Shown: positions 24,435 through 33,187, numbered from the stretch's first letter. The stretch is 33,424 bases of DNA from Gardnerella vaginalis (GCF_001546455.1 NZ_KQ956804.1:1-33424); one strand, 5' to 3'. The notes: generated from the sequence alone by a model not told the origin. Numbers and translations: made by a program.

Positions 24435-24461
24435 TATTCCTTCTTTCTTATTTTTTGAAAA

Positions 24462-25673
24462 TTAACGCAATGCTAATGCTGGCTGTAAACGCGATGCTTT
24501 TATTGCCGGCACCACACTTCCAGCAAGCGCTGTAATAAAAGCCGCAATAACAGCTCCAATAGCGGCTTCATATGGGTAAACTGGCGGACTAACTGGGCTT
24601 GCTACATCCCAAAAACTTGATGCTATAGACACAAGACCAAAAGAAACAGCGACGGCAGCAATCGAAACTATCAGCGCTAAAATAATCGCACTGCCTAACA
24701 CAAGTGAAGCAATCGACCATCTAGTAGCACCCAAAGCTCTGCGTATAAGCAGTTCATGCGTGCGCTGCTCCAACGATGCTAAACCAATATTGATTAAACC
24801 TAGCGCGGAAACAAAAAGCAATAATACGGCTACGATAGCAAAACTTAATTGCAATACTATTATCACATTCTCGTAATTATCACTATTATCATGTCTTCTA
24901 ATTTCGTTTACTTGCCCACCGCAACAGTCATAAAGAACATCTGAAACATAAGATTTAATTGATTTTTGAGAACGATTTTCTTTATTCAACCAGTAGATTG
25001 AGCCTTGAGCTTCTTTTCCAGAATATTCCCAAAGAGTTGGAGCGTAACGTAATAATCCTAGAATATTCACGTATACTTTTGATGAGTCTACGCCATCGTT
25101 CACAACTCCAACAATCCTTATAGGACTCATTTGTGTTGTTTTGCGAGAAGTAATAAATGCTACTTCACCAATCTTGTATCTTTTGCTAGCAGATTGGTTT
25201 ACTACCATTTCTAATGCGTTGCTTTTAGCGCTATTACTAAACCATCTTCCACTTACAATAGGTAAGTTATAAACTTTGTTGTATCCTGCCGTAGTGTAAA
25301 CAGCGTCAACATATTGAAGATTGCTGGTCTTATATTCTTTGCTTATTTTTACACTCTTAGAGGCTGGCATAGAAGTGCTAAACAGTAGTCCAGTGTTTGG
25401 TTGTAGCATAACGTTAGCGTTACGGTTTGCGGATTCAATGCGATTTAAGAATTTGTTAAATACTGAATATTCGTCAAAATTTTGTGCTGAAAAAGTAATC
25501 TCGTATGTTGGCCTACGACCGTTTAGCTGTTCGTTAGTTGCAATAAGATAGTCCTTACCAACCGTGCCAATAAGCACTGACGCAATAACGGCAATGATGC
25601 CTATAAACATTGAAAAACCTGTGAGGAAGGATCTCATAGGAGACAGGCGCAAATCTTTAAGCAGCATGATCAT
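24462..25673 (-). CDS. MacB/FtsX-type ABC transporter permease
   Basis: This is a permease of the MacB/LolC/FtsX type with four membrane helices: one near the N-terminus (MRSFLTGFSMFIGIIAVIASVLIG), a large extracytoplasmic domain (about 40-270), then three helices including EQRTHELLIRRALGATRWSI, the family's cytoplasmic coupling region. ATG 25673 is preferred; GTG 25682 lies too close to the GGAAGG site. It overlaps the ATPase gene, consistent with coupled translation. Such permeases work with an ATPase to move peptides, lipoproteins or antibiotics out of the cytoplasmic membrane, or act as mechanotransducers, rather than as importers. The encoded protein is about 403 residues. Confidence 0.85.
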   Translation of the reverse strand: MIMLLKDLRLSPMRSFLTGFSMFIGIIAVIASVLIGTVGKDYLIATNEQLNGRRPTYEITFSAQNFDEYSVFNKFLNRIESANRNANVMLQPNTGLLFSTSMPASKSVKISKEYKTSNLQYVDAVYTTAGYNKVYNLPIVSGRWFSNSAKSNALEMVVNQSASKRYKIGEVAFITSRKTTQMSPIRIVGVVNDGVDSSKVYVNILGLLRYAPTLWEYSGKEAQGSIYWLNKENRSQKSIKSYVSDVLYDCCGGQVNEIRRHDNSDNYENVIIVLQLSFAIVAVLLLFVSALGLINIGLASLEQRTHELLIRRALGATRWSIASLVLGSAIILALIVSIAAVAVSFGLVSIASSFWDVASPVSPPVYPYEAAIGAVIAAFITALAGSVVPAIKASRLQPALALR

Positions 25674-26367
25674 AAAGAACACCGCCTTCCATGGTAAAAA
25701 TGTGAGAGCAAGAACGAGCCACTTTCATATCATGAGTGACTAATAGTAATGTTGTTCCAGATTCTTGAACACGATCATGCAACACTTGAAGCACTTTTTC
25801 TCCAGTACTACTATCGAGCGCACCAGTTGGCTCATCGCAAATAAGTAATTCGGGATTAGTAACGAGAGCACGCGCTATCGCAACTCTCTGCTGTTCACCG
25901 CCTGATAGCCTTCCAGGGTATTCGTTTAGTTTATCTTGCAATCCAACATCACATAATGCTTCTTCTATAGTTTTTCTTCTTGTCTGCTTGCTTTGTTGTA
26001 GTCCTGCATATAAAAGCGGCAACTCAACATTTTCTCTAATACTTAAATGCTTAATGAGAGAATAGTTTTGAAAAACAAAACCAATATTTCGAGCGCGCAT
26101 ATGCGATACTGTATTATCACTACACTTTTGGATTGACTTGCCAGAATAATAGTATTTTCCAGTAAAATTTTTATTCAAAAATCCAATAATAGAAATAAGA
26201 CTCGTTTTGCCAGATCCAGACCTGCCAACTACCGCGTATGTTTCACCTTGATTAAGTAACATAGAAGCAGAGTTAACAGTGGTAAGCCATTCGCCATTTC
26301 CTAGTTTTACACGCGCTGACACGTCTTGTAGTTCAACCAGCGGAACAGGATTGTTCTCCATAATCAT
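25657..26367 (-). CDS. ABC transporter ATP-binding protein (MacB/LolD type)
   Basis: This is a 236-residue ATPase with all motifs: Walker A GRSGSGKT (48-55), Q-loop Gln100 ([10 protein letters not shown]), signature LSGGEQQ (154-160), Walker B LLICDE (174-179) with TGALDSSTG, and the switch His212. The motif style is that of the LolD/MacB/SalX group. The start ATG 26367 overlaps the stop of the upstream adaptor gene as ATGA, with AGGAG upstream; ATG 26361 is also possible. It energises the permease at 24462-25673. It is not of the MalK type, lacking the C-terminal sugar-transporter regulatory domain, so it is unlikely to serve the sugar permeases. Confidence 0.92.
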   Translation of the reverse strand: MIMENNPVPLVELQDVSARVKLGNGEWLTTVNSASMLLNQGETYAVVGRSGSGKTSLISIIGFLNKNFTGKYYYSGKSIQKCSDNTVSHMRARNIGFVFQNYSLIKHLSIRENVELPLLYAGLQQSKQTRRKTIEEALCDVGLQDKLNEYPGRLSGGEQQRVAIARALVTNPELLICDEPTGALDSSTGEKVLQVLHDRVQESGTTLLLVTHDMKVARSCSHIFTMEGGVLYDHAA

Positions 26368-27266
26368 TGCACTCCTGGAATGAGATCAGGAGAAACACCT
26401 GCTACAACATCACCCTCATGCAAGCCAGACGTAATTTCAATATTAGCGCCGTCACTGATTCCAAGACCAACTTCTTTACGCTCCCAATTATCGCCTTTTT
26501 TGTATGAGACTAAGCCTTTTTGGACTCTTCCAGCAACCGCACTAACGGGCAGTGTTAGAACTGATTGTTTATGCTTGCCATTAAAAACAAGCGTCGCATT
26601 TTGGCCTGATTCTACTTCTGCGCTTTTATCTATTAAACACGTTAAAACTTTTGACGATACACTAGGTGTACTTTGCAAACTCGACTCATCTGTTTGAGTC
26701 GAATCAGCACTATCATTCTTGCTACTACCCGAAGCTGCAATATCGGTAGAAGTTCCACCGCTTTGTACTATTTGCAAACAATTGGTTGGCCCAACACCGT
26801 CTTCAACTTGGAAGCGACCTTTAACATCTGTAATATCCGCAGAACGAAGTAAAGCTTTTGCATTAAGGCTTATTGAAAAACCTTCATATTTAAGAGTGAA
26901 TAGTGGGAAAGATTTAGGCACGTCCGCAGATGATTCAGCTACTGACACAACTTTAGTGTCTACGGGAGCAATAATTTTGTTACCAGCATTGTAACCTAGA
27001 ACACTTCCAGCTTTTACAGCACTGCCTGCTTGTACCGATGGAGAAAAATTCCCTCTACTTACAGCAGTGATAACAAAGGTAGACGATTGTTCTATTGCTG
27101 CTTTACCCGACACAACTTGCGTTAAAGGCTGTTTTTTGACTGAAACAAGTGGAACTGAATCGTGTTGTGCCTGCTGTTGACTATTATCAACTGCTCTACC
27201 AGAGCATGCAGTAAGCAAACACACTGGCAGAGCAGCTAACAAGAGTACTTTTGTAAACTTACTCAT
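26364..27266 (-). CDS. HlyD/MacA-like adaptor lipoprotein of the ABC exporter
   Basis: This 300-residue lipoprotein starts the export operon. ATG 27266 has AAGGAG 9 bases upstream; a GTG at 27302 lacks a site. The signal peptide ends CLLTAC, lipidated at about Cys21. A biotinyl/lipoyl-like hairpin region follows (VSVKKQPLTQVVSGKAAIEQ, and GSAVKAGSVLGYNAGNKIIAPVDTKV). A Ser/Asp-rich insert lies near 180-205. The C-terminal beta domain (LTLPVSAVAGRVQKGLVSYKKGDNWERKEVGLGISDGANIEI, and GLHEGDVVAGV) is typical of membrane-fusion proteins. In Gram-positive bacteria such proteins pair with MacB-like permeases, as in YknXYZ-type systems. The substrate is unknown. Confidence 0.8.
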   Translation of the reverse strand: MSKFTKVLLLAALPVCLLTACSGRAVDNSQQQAQHDSVPLVSVKKQPLTQVVSGKAAIEQSSTFVITAVSRGNFSPSVQAGSAVKAGSVLGYNAGNKIIAPVDTKVVSVAESSADVPKSFPLFTLKYEGFSISLNAKALLRSADITDVKGRFQVEDGVGPTNCLQIVQSGGTSTDIAASGSSKNDSADSTQTDESSLQSTPSVSSKVLTCLIDKSAEVESGQNATLVFNGKHKQSVLTLPVSAVAGRVQKGLVSYKKGDNWERKEVGLGISDGANIEITSGLHEGDVVAGVSPDLIPGVQ

Positions 27267-27344
27267 AACACAAAGCTCCTTACTCGCCAAACTCGTAGAC
27301 ACATAGGATGCGTCGAAACGAGTCTCTCAAACTGATCCAAAATA

Positions 27345-27397
27345 AATAAAGTGCTTGATAATGCTACGATTAACGCTTTTATGATTGACACTTTATT
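27345..27397. promoter_or_regulatory. Inverted repeat upstream of the export operon
   Basis: AATAAAGTG (27345-27353) and CACTTTATT (27389-27397) are perfect 9-bp inverted arms 35 bases apart, about 80 bp upstream of the adaptor start. They could be paired operator half-sites or a stem-loop. No confident promoter was found in the AT-rich gap 27267-27578. Confidence 0.35.
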
Positions 27398-27578
27398 GAG
27401 GATTTCAGCTTTTGCTTAATAGCCTATAATCGCCGTAAAGAGTTTGCATCACACTAAATGATGATTTTATTTATGATTCTTGAATCTGGTGTAATACCAT
27501 AGAATGATTTATTTTGCATAGAGTTTATATGTTGCCGAGTGATTGACTTGCTCAGAGGTCTAATATCACTCTATTAAA

Positions 27579-28910
27579 TCACCGCTTAAGACTGTCTTCG
27601 TTAAGCAAAAAATCGAATAGATCCATGGTGACTACCCCACGATTATCTCTTGTAGCATGCAATCCATTTTTCGTAACTACTATCTTTTTAAAAGAATTAT
27701 CAATATAGTAAAGCGAGCGCTTTTCTTGCAATGATTTTTCTTCCGTCGTCATAGCGAGCGCAGATTGTATATAATATTTTTCGCTTCCCAAAGTAGCAAT
27801 GAAATCTATTTCCAAAGATTTTTGCGCATAAATATCATGGTTATTTTTATCTTTTCGACCAGTATTTTCAGCAATATTCATTTCGCCAATATCCACGTTA
27901 TATCCGCGATACCTTAATTCGTTGTATATAACATTTTCCATAATATGCGACTCTTCGATTTGCCTAAAATTAAGCAAAGCGTTGCGTACTCCAATGTCTT
28001 CAAAGTAAATCTTGAACAAGGAATCAATGTATTTTTTGCCCTTAATATTATACTTTTGAGCTTTACTTACAAGAAAAGCATCACTGTAGTAGTCTATAAA
28101 ACGACTAACAGTTTCTGAAGTAATTTCTCCATATCCATGGCTAATAAACGTGTTAGAAAGTTTCCTTGGGTTAACAGGAGCACCTATTGACGAAGCTATT
28201 ACTTGCAACGTTTCAGAAAGAGCCTGCTCTTTTCGCACGCCGTTTCGCTGAACTACATCTTTCAAATAAGTTTCTTTAACAAGATTTTCAAGGTATTTTA
28301 TTTGTTCCTCAACATTTTGCATTTTAGCTACAAGCGGTATTCCGCCAGTAACAATGTAATCTGCCCAAGATTCTGAAACTGTTTTGTTAGAACTTTCCAC
28401 ATATTCGGCAAAAGTAAGAGGTTGAACGTGAACTTCTGTGCTCCTCCCCTTAAATTCAGTAACAATGTCCGATGAAAGAAAACGGGAGTTAGATCCAGTA
28501 ACATATATGTCTAAATTTGCATGCCTTAAGTAACTGTTAAGTGTGCCAACAAAATTATCAAGCAATTGCACTTCGTCGAGGAAAATGTAAAACTTGTCGC
28601 TATCATTTATTTGCGATGCAATGTAGCGACGGAACACTTTAGCATTGATAACGTAGCCAAGTTTTTTATCTGCGATTTTTACTGGTTCGCCATTTGCGAA
28701 TTGCTCAAGACGATCAATATCTTCGTCTGCATCAAAGGCAAACCGAATAATATTATTCTGCAAAACACCTTGAGAAATAAGAGAATTATAGAACAGCTCA
28801 TTAAGAATGAACGATTTTCCTGCTCTGCGCACACCAGTAATGATTTTAACCAGACCATTCCAACTAAGCTGGTTCAGTTTCTTTATGTACCTTTGACGAT
28901 TGAAAATCAT
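27579..28910 (-). CDS. AAA_14 / DUF4143 family ATPase
   Basis: This 443-residue protein has the common two-domain layout of an N-terminal AAA ATPase and a C-terminal DUF4143 domain with a nuclease-like fold. Walker A is GVRRAGKS (26-33) and Walker B is YIFLDEVQ with Asp112 and Glu113. TGSNSRFLSSDIVTEFKGRSTEVHVQPLTFAEY is the sensor region of this family. The end contains EIDFIATLGSEKYYIQSALAM, matching the D-x-x-x...Q-x-A pattern seen in these C-terminal domains. AAGGAA precedes ATG 28910. Its biological role is not established; such genes are frequent, variable accessory genes. It is AT-rich and stands alone behind a duplicated promoter-like repeat. Confidence 0.85.
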   Translation of the reverse strand: MIFNRQRYIKKLNQLSWNGLVKIITGVRRAGKSFILNELFYNSLISQGVLQNNIIRFAFDADEDIDRLEQFANGEPVKIADKKLGYVINAKVFRRYIASQINDSDKFYIFLDEVQLLDNFVGTLNSYLRHANLDIYVTGSNSRFLSSDIVTEFKGRSTEVHVQPLTFAEYVESSNKTVSESWADYIVTGGIPLVAKMQNVEEQIKYLENLVKETYLKDVVQRNGVRKEQALSETLQVIASSIGAPVNPRKLSNTFISHGYGEITSETVSRFIDYYSDAFLVSKAQKYNIKGKKYIDSLFKIYFEDIGVRNALLNFRQIEESHIMENVIYNELRYRGYNVDIGEMNIAENTGRKDKNNHDIYAQKSLEIDFIATLGSEKYYIQSALAMTTEEKSLQEKRSLYYIDNSFKKIVVTKNGLHATRDNRGVVTMDLFDFLLNEDSLKR

Positions 28911-28931
28911 TCACATTCCTTTTCTTTCCAC

Positions 28932-29064
28932 TTCTATCTTCAATTTAGCAAAGTACTTTGGGTTTTGCAAGATAGAATTAGCGAAAATAGGATATATTTG
29001 GCAATTCTATCTGATATTTTCCAAAGTACTTTGGGTTTTGCAAAATAGACGATAGAAAGATAGA
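28932..29064 (-). promoter_or_regulatory. Duplicated promoter module with a palindromic spacer
   Basis: Two copies of a 27-bp segment (28950-28976 and 29023-29049, one mismatch, 73 bp apart) each contain the perfect palindrome CAAAGTACTTTG (28949-28960, 29022-29033). On the minus strand the gene-proximal copy reads TTGCAA (28965-28970), 17 bp, TAAATT (28942-28947), so the palindrome fills the spacer. The distal copy keeps TTGCAA but has a weaker -10. Inverted TTCTATCT(T)/(A)AGATAGAA arms flank each copy (28932-28940 with 28969-28977; 29005-29012 with 29057-29064). Confidence 0.6.
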
Positions 29065-29101
29065 AAAATAAGAAAATCAACAATAAGAGACATGCGTATT
29101 A

Positions 29102-29178
29102 CAAAAATGCGCTGACGCTTTGACTCGTCTTCAAATCTTCTAGATTTTGTTAATAAAGACGAAGTCAATGCATCAGCG
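29102..29178 (-). terminator. Terminator of the thiamine operon
   Basis: CGCTGACGC...TTGACT...GTCTT (29110-29131) pairs with AAGAC...AAGTCAA...TCAGCG (ending 29178) as a long imperfect stem. On the minus strand it is followed by GCATTTTTGT. It lies about 40 bases after the ThiD-TenA stop codon. Confidence 0.7.
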
Positions 29179-29209
29179 TTATCAAGTTATCAAGCTATCA
29201 AACTATCAA
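29178..29209. repeat. Short 8-bp tandem repeat
   Basis: GTTATCAA, GTTATCAA, GCTATCAA and ACTATCAA follow each other without gaps between the thiamine operon stop and its terminator. The unit recalls the CTATCAA heptamers at the end of the 16700-16839 minisatellite. Confidence 0.7.
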
Positions 29210-29214
29210 ACCAT

Positions 29215-30912
29215 TTACCTCAATGCTCTATGAGCTTGATTAAAGAATTCATACTCGTAAATGCATGAAGTCATATATGCTTGAGCAGCAAGAATTCTAG
29301 CCTTTGGGCCAGCTTCTTCAAAAGCTCTCTCAACAAATTTAACTGCCATTCTTACTCCTGACTCAAAATCGTGAGAAGAGTACATTGAAATCCAATCATT
29401 ATATGGGTTTTCAGGAGTATTATTTTTGACTAAAATTTGCCCCACTTCTTCATAAAGCCAATAGCATGGCAATAGAGACGCAGCTCCAATCACGTAGTCT
29501 TCGGCCATTGTAGAAGCAAGTAAGTGATTTACGTAAGCTAATGTTACTGGCGAGCAAGGCGCATCAATACTTATATTTCTACTTCCAAGCCAATCTCTAT
29601 GCAACTGCGATTCTGCTTCTATACACATAGCTGCGCCTGTAGCCCAATGCACTCTAGCTTCATTATCTGGTGTTTTAGCTCCAACAGCAGCTAGCGCGCG
29701 CGAATAACGCTTCAAGTATTCGGAATCTTGACTTATATAGAAAGCGAACAAGTCAGAATCAAGAGTTCCATTACCTAAAGCCTTAATAAATGGCATTTTC
29801 ATAATGTTGTTATCAACATCTGCGCTAGCATCCCATAACGCTTGAGTCCAAGGACCACAAGGCTCCACATTTGGTTTTCTAGCCTTGCTATGAGCTTTTA
29901 CGACTACGCTTTGCGCAGTTAACCCGTCTAAGCCACTAGTTTGCATATGCTCCCAAGGCGTTGACGAAGAATCTAATTCCAAACGATAATTACGAGCAGC
30001 ATGATTAACAGGCCCATGACCTTTGCCAACATGCAAATCTTTACCGCAAGCAATAGCCTCGTTAAGCCATCTTGACGACCATGCTAAAGCATCCGCTACT
30101 GTACTGTAATCACTCAGCTTCTTTCCTTCTCGCAACGCTAATCCTATGCGCGTAGCGAGCGAAGAAGATAGCGAGCAGCCAGTACCATGCGTTGTTGTTG
30201 TATCAACTCGAGGGCAAGGAACGTGCATTTTGTGGCCATCTGGGAACACAACAGTATTACCAGCATCTTCGCTTGTTAAGTGTCCGCCTTTAACAATAAC
30301 AATAGTATTGTTTTTTGCACTCCACTCGCTTGCTTGAGCATAAGCTTCTTCAAAACTAGATGCAGGCTGTTTATCGCATAATACTGCGAGCTCAGGTATG
30401 TTTGGCGTAATAACATCTGCAAGAGGCGCAAACTCGCGCATTGCATCTTCTGCAGACTTTTCAAGCAACCTATCTCCCGAAGTTGCTACCATCACTGGGT
30501 CTAGCACAACAACAGGAACAGGATGATTCTTAAGCCAATTTTGAACTAGACTAATATATGATTTATCTCCAAGCATGCCGATTTTTACAGCATCAATAGT
30601 TACGTCATCAAATACTGCTTCTAGTTGCGCTTGCAAAAACTCGGTTGGAGGAGTGTAAACTTCGCGCACACCGCAAGTGTTTTGAGCAACCAAATTAGTT
30701 GTTACACACATTGCGAATCCATGAGATGCTGTTATTGATTTTAGATCAGCTTGAATTCCAGCTCCGCCTGTTGGATCAGTTCCAGCAATACTTAGTACGC
30801 GCGGAATAATCGGGTCTTCTAAAGATGGCAAAGAAGATGGCCTTAGGTTTGAATCATATAATTTAGAAATTGATTGCAAAGGTGCTTGAGCTTGCGAAAA
30901 TTGATTATTCAT
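29215..30912 (-). CDS. thiD-tenA: Bifunctional ThiD-TenA: HMP(-P) kinase / aminopyrimidine aminohydrolase
   Basis: This 565-residue cytoplasmic fusion serves thiamine pyrimidine salvage. Residues about 35-310 are ThiD, the hydroxymethylpyrimidine and HMP-phosphate kinase: VLSIAGTDPTGGAGIQADLK, VVVLDPVMVATSGD, and the anion hole GTGCSLSSSLAT. Residues about 350-565 are TenA (thiaminase II): WTQALWDA, the nucleophile Cys483 in LLPCYWLYEEVG, and the catalytic-glutamate region YEYEFF (552-557). Both active sites look complete. ATG 30912 (GAAGGAATAAAAATA upstream) is preferred to a 29-residue extension that would run into the previous gene. The ribosome site lies within the last codons of thiM-thiE, so translation is coupled. 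The same domain order occurs in yeast Thi20-type proteins. Confidence 0.92.
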   Translation of the reverse strand: MNNQFSQAQAPLQSISKLYDSNLRPSSLPSLEDPIIPRVLSIAGTDPTGGAGIQADLKSITASHGFAMCVTTNLVAQNTCGVREVYTPPTEFLQAQLEAVFDDVTIDAVKIGMLGDKSYISLVQNWLKNHPVPVVVLDPVMVATSGDRLLEKSAEDAMREFAPLADVITPNIPELAVLCDKQPASSFEEAYAQASEWSAKNNTIVIVKGGHLTSEDAGNTVVFPDGHKMHVPCPRVDTTTTHGTGCSLSSSLATRIGLALREGKKLSDYSTVADALAWSSRWLNEAIACGKDLHVGKGHGPVNHAARNYRLELDSSSTPWEHMQTSGLDGLTAQSVVVKAHSKARKPNVEPCGPWTQALWDASADVDNNIMKMPFIKALGNGTLDSDLFAFYISQDSEYLKRYSRALAAVGAKTPDNEARVHWATGAAMCIEAESQLHRDWLGSRNISIDAPCSPVTLAYVNHLLASTMAEDYVIGAASLLPCYWLYEEVGQILVKNNTPENPYNDWISMYSSHDFESGVRMAVKFVERAFEEAGPKARILAAQAYMTSCIYEYEFFNQAHRALR

Positions 30913-30917
30913 TATTT

Positions 30918-32435
30918 TTATTCCTTCGTAATAGCATCGCGTAATTTGTTTGCTTCTTCGCAAGGATTTTGCGCAAGCATTAGAGCAGATACTATGCATA
31001 AACCATCTATTGAAGTGTTTTTAATAGGGAACACGGTATTTTCATTAACGCCGCCAATTCCGAGCGTGCTAATGCCGAGTTCTTTAGCGCGTTTAGCAAT
31101 CTTTTCTACTCCTTCAACACCTAAAGCAGGAGCAGCATCTGGCTTAGTGGCAGTAGGCCAAATCGGACCTATTCCAATAACATCTGGCAATGCTACATTT
31201 TCTTTAGCACATTCGTTATAAACGTAATCTAACTGTTCTAACTTTTCTATAGAGAGTCCAACCATCCACTCTGCAGGAATAGACTTACGCGCTTCAATAT
31301 AAGGCGTATCTGTTTGACCAACATGCAAGTTGAGTCCTAAGTTTTTAGCGCAATCTATACGATCATCAACAAAAATCGGCACGTCTCCGCAACCATTAGC
31401 AAGCATTTTGTCTCGCAAGCTTTGAGCTTTATTGTTAAAAGTTTCGCTATTTGCGTACTTATCTCGCAATTGAACTACGCTTGCTCCGCCTTTAACGCAA
31501 TCAACTGCAATATCTTCTTCGGCTCGATTGCTCATCTTTGGGTCTGTTATAAAGTATAAAGACCAATCAACAGGATCGAGTTCAAATTCAATATTCGCTA
31601 GTTCCAGCATCTCGTCTGCGCTCAAATCCATAAGCGCGTCCATCCATAATGTTCTAAATGACCCTGGCGATGTTGAACGTTGTGCTGCCCAAGTTCCCGC
31701 TGCAGCAGCGTGTACGTGAGCGGCAACCGTTGCTGCAAAAGGTTGATTTCGATTAGCTCCAACGTATGCTGCCACCAATGCGCCAAGAGAGCAGCCCGTG
31801 CCGACTACTTTCGTCATTATTTCGTGGCCGCCAGAAACTCGTGCAGAGCATCCGTGCCCATAAATAGCGTCTTTTTCGCCAGAAATAGCCACTACCGAGC
31901 CATATAGTTTAACTAGCTTCTTAGCTGCTGCAACTGCTGAATCAACCGAGTCTCCAGCGTCTACGCCCTTACCGCCGCTTTCTTCTCCAGCTAAACCTAA
32001 GATTTCGGAAGCGTTTGCACGAATTACAGCAGGATGACTTTTAACAATTTCGCGCGCGTATTGCGTGCGTGGAGCTAAACCACCAACTGCAACTGGGTCA
32101 AGAACCCATGGAGTGTGTGCTTTTACAGCTCCGCGAATCGCAGCATCCATAGATTCTTTGTCGACTGGCCTGTATGTTCCAATGTTTACTAATACACCAG
32201 ATGCGATTTGAGCAAAGACTTCAGCTTCTTCTGCATCTACGACCATTGCTGGCGATGCTCCAGCAGCTAGCAGAACGTTTGCTGTTATTTCTTGAACAAC
32301 ATTATTCGTTACACAATGTGTTAACGGATTTTTTGCGCGCAAAGTTTCGATGCATTCACGTACATCTTGCATGAATTGCTTGCAACGAGCATTAGTTGAG
32401 AATTCACTATTTTTAGAGCACGACACAGTAGTCAC
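30918..32435 (-). CDS. thiM-thiE: Bifunctional ThiM-ThiE: hydroxyethylthiazole kinase / thiamine-phosphate synthase
   Basis: This 505-residue fusion phosphorylates the thiazole and joins it to HMP pyrophosphate to make thiamine phosphate. Residues about 25-285 are ThiM: NPLTHCVTNNVVQEITAN, WVLDPVAVGG, and GTGCSLGAL (212-220) with the conserved Cys215. Residues about 291-500 are ThiE: WSLYFITDP, VQLRDK (321-326), VDDRIDCA, LHVGQTD and ALGVEGVEKIAKRAKELGISTLGIGGV-like barrel motifs. The start is GTG 32435 behind GAAGGGA, which also forms the end of the TPP riboswitch. Sequestration of this site on ligand binding would therefore block translation. No de novo genes (thiC, thiG) are present, suggesting salvage of both halves. 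Confidence 0.93.
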   Translation of the reverse strand: MTTVSCSKNSEFSTNARCKQFMQDVRECIETLRAKNPLTHCVTNNVVQEITANVLLAAGASPAMVVDAEEAEVFAQIASGVLVNIGTYRPVDKESMDAAIRGAVKAHTPWVLDPVAVGGLAPRTQYAREIVKSHPAVIRANASEILGLAGEESGGKGVDAGDSVDSAVAAAKKLVKLYGSVVAISGEKDAIYGHGCSARVSGGHEIMTKVVGTGCSLGALVAAYVGANRNQPFAATVAAHVHAAAAGTWAAQRSTSPGSFRTLWMDALMDLSADEMLELANIEFELDPVDWSLYFITDPKMSNRAEEDIAVDCVKGGASVVQLRDKYANSETFNNKAQSLRDKMLANGCGDVPIFVDDRIDCAKNLGLNLHVGQTDTPYIEARKSIPAEWMVGLSIEKLEQLDYVYNECAKENVALPDVIGIGPIWPTATKPDAAPALGVEGVEKIAKRAKELGISTLGIGGVNENTVFPIKNTSIDGLCIVSALMLAQNPCEEANKLRDAITKE

Positions 32436-32440
32436 GATTT

Positions 32441-32511
32441 TCCCTTCGCTAGTACTAACTAGATCAGGTTCAACGGGTATAATCTCAGCGCTTTAGCGCA
32501 CCCCGAACCTA
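32441..32511 (-). promoter_or_regulatory. TPP riboswitch (THI element)
   Basis: On the minus strand the leader reads GGGGTGCGCTAAAGCGCTGAGA, then ACCC, GAACCTGAT, CTAGTTAGTACTAGCG and AAGGGA. These are the standard conserved segments of the thiamine pyrophosphate riboswitch: the CUGAGA core, ACCCNNNGAACCUGAUC, and the closing AGGGA. The closing segment is also the ribosome site of thiM-thiE and no separate terminator hairpin is visible, so translational control is likely. Confidence 0.95.
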
Positions 32512-32574
32512 TATTTGACTATATATGTTCGTTATGACGTTATTTATGCGCGTTAACAGCAACGCAAAGCGCGA

Positions 32575-33129
32575 CTAGCCCTCTACAATATCCGCATTAA
32601 GGCAAGTCTTAAAATGACGAAGCGCCCACTCGTGACCTTGCGGATCAAAGCTTGCGACTGCATCTTTGTGAACCACAATCTTGAATCCAAGGTTATACGC
32701 GTCAACGGCAGTGTGGAGCACGCAAATATCCGTGCAAACTCCCACCAAGTGCAATTCCTCAATATGGCGCTCACGCAGCTTAATCAGTAAATCTGTGCCA
32801 TTAAACGACGAGTAGCGCGTCTTATGAATGTAATACACGTTGCTCTTATCTTTATTTGCCTCGTAAAAATCGCCAAGCGCTCCATACAGTTTCTGGCCGT
32901 GTGTTCCAGCAATATTGTGAGGTGGGAAAAGCTTAGTTTCTGGGTGATACGGATCGTTTAGATGATGCGTATCAATTGCAAAGACCACAAACTCGCCATC
33001 ATCTAGGAACTGCTGCGATATCTCGGTAATGCGCTTCTCGAGCTTTTGTGCAGGCTCTCCTACTGTAAGCGAGCCATCGCTTGCAACGAAATCATTCGTG
33101 TAATCAATATTAATAAGAGCCTTTTTCAT
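32575..33129 (-). CDS. Nicotinamidase-like cysteine hydrolase (isochorismatase family)
   Basis: This is a cytoplasmic protein of 184 residues, the usual length for nicotinamidase PncA. The catalytic triad is visible: Asp9 (INIDYTNDF), Lys103 (IHKTRYSSF) and Cys136 (GVCTDICVLHTA). Asp53 and His55 (AIDTHHLNDPYH) with a later His near 71 would bind the metal ion, as in nicotinamidases. The likely reaction is nicotinamide to nicotinate plus ammonia for NAD salvage; other isochorismatase-like hydrolases remain possible. GGAAG lies 5 bases before ATG 33129. It is transcribed alone toward the thiamine operon, with no clear terminator in the 64 bases before the riboswitch leader region. Three ACGYTAACAAG repeats lie upstream. 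Confidence 0.85.
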   Translation of the reverse strand: MKKALINIDYTNDFVASDGSLTVGEPAQKLEKRITEISQQFLDDGEFVVFAIDTHHLNDPYHPETKLFPPHNIAGTHGQKLYGALGDFYEANKDKSNVYYIHKTRYSSFNGTDLLIKLRERHIEELHLVGVCTDICVLHTAVDAYNLGFKIVVHKDAVASFDPQGHEWALRHFKTCLNADIVEG

Positions 33130-33187
33130 ACATACTTCCGTTTAATCAGTTTAATTGTATTAAAGCTACACTTATACACTACTCTTT

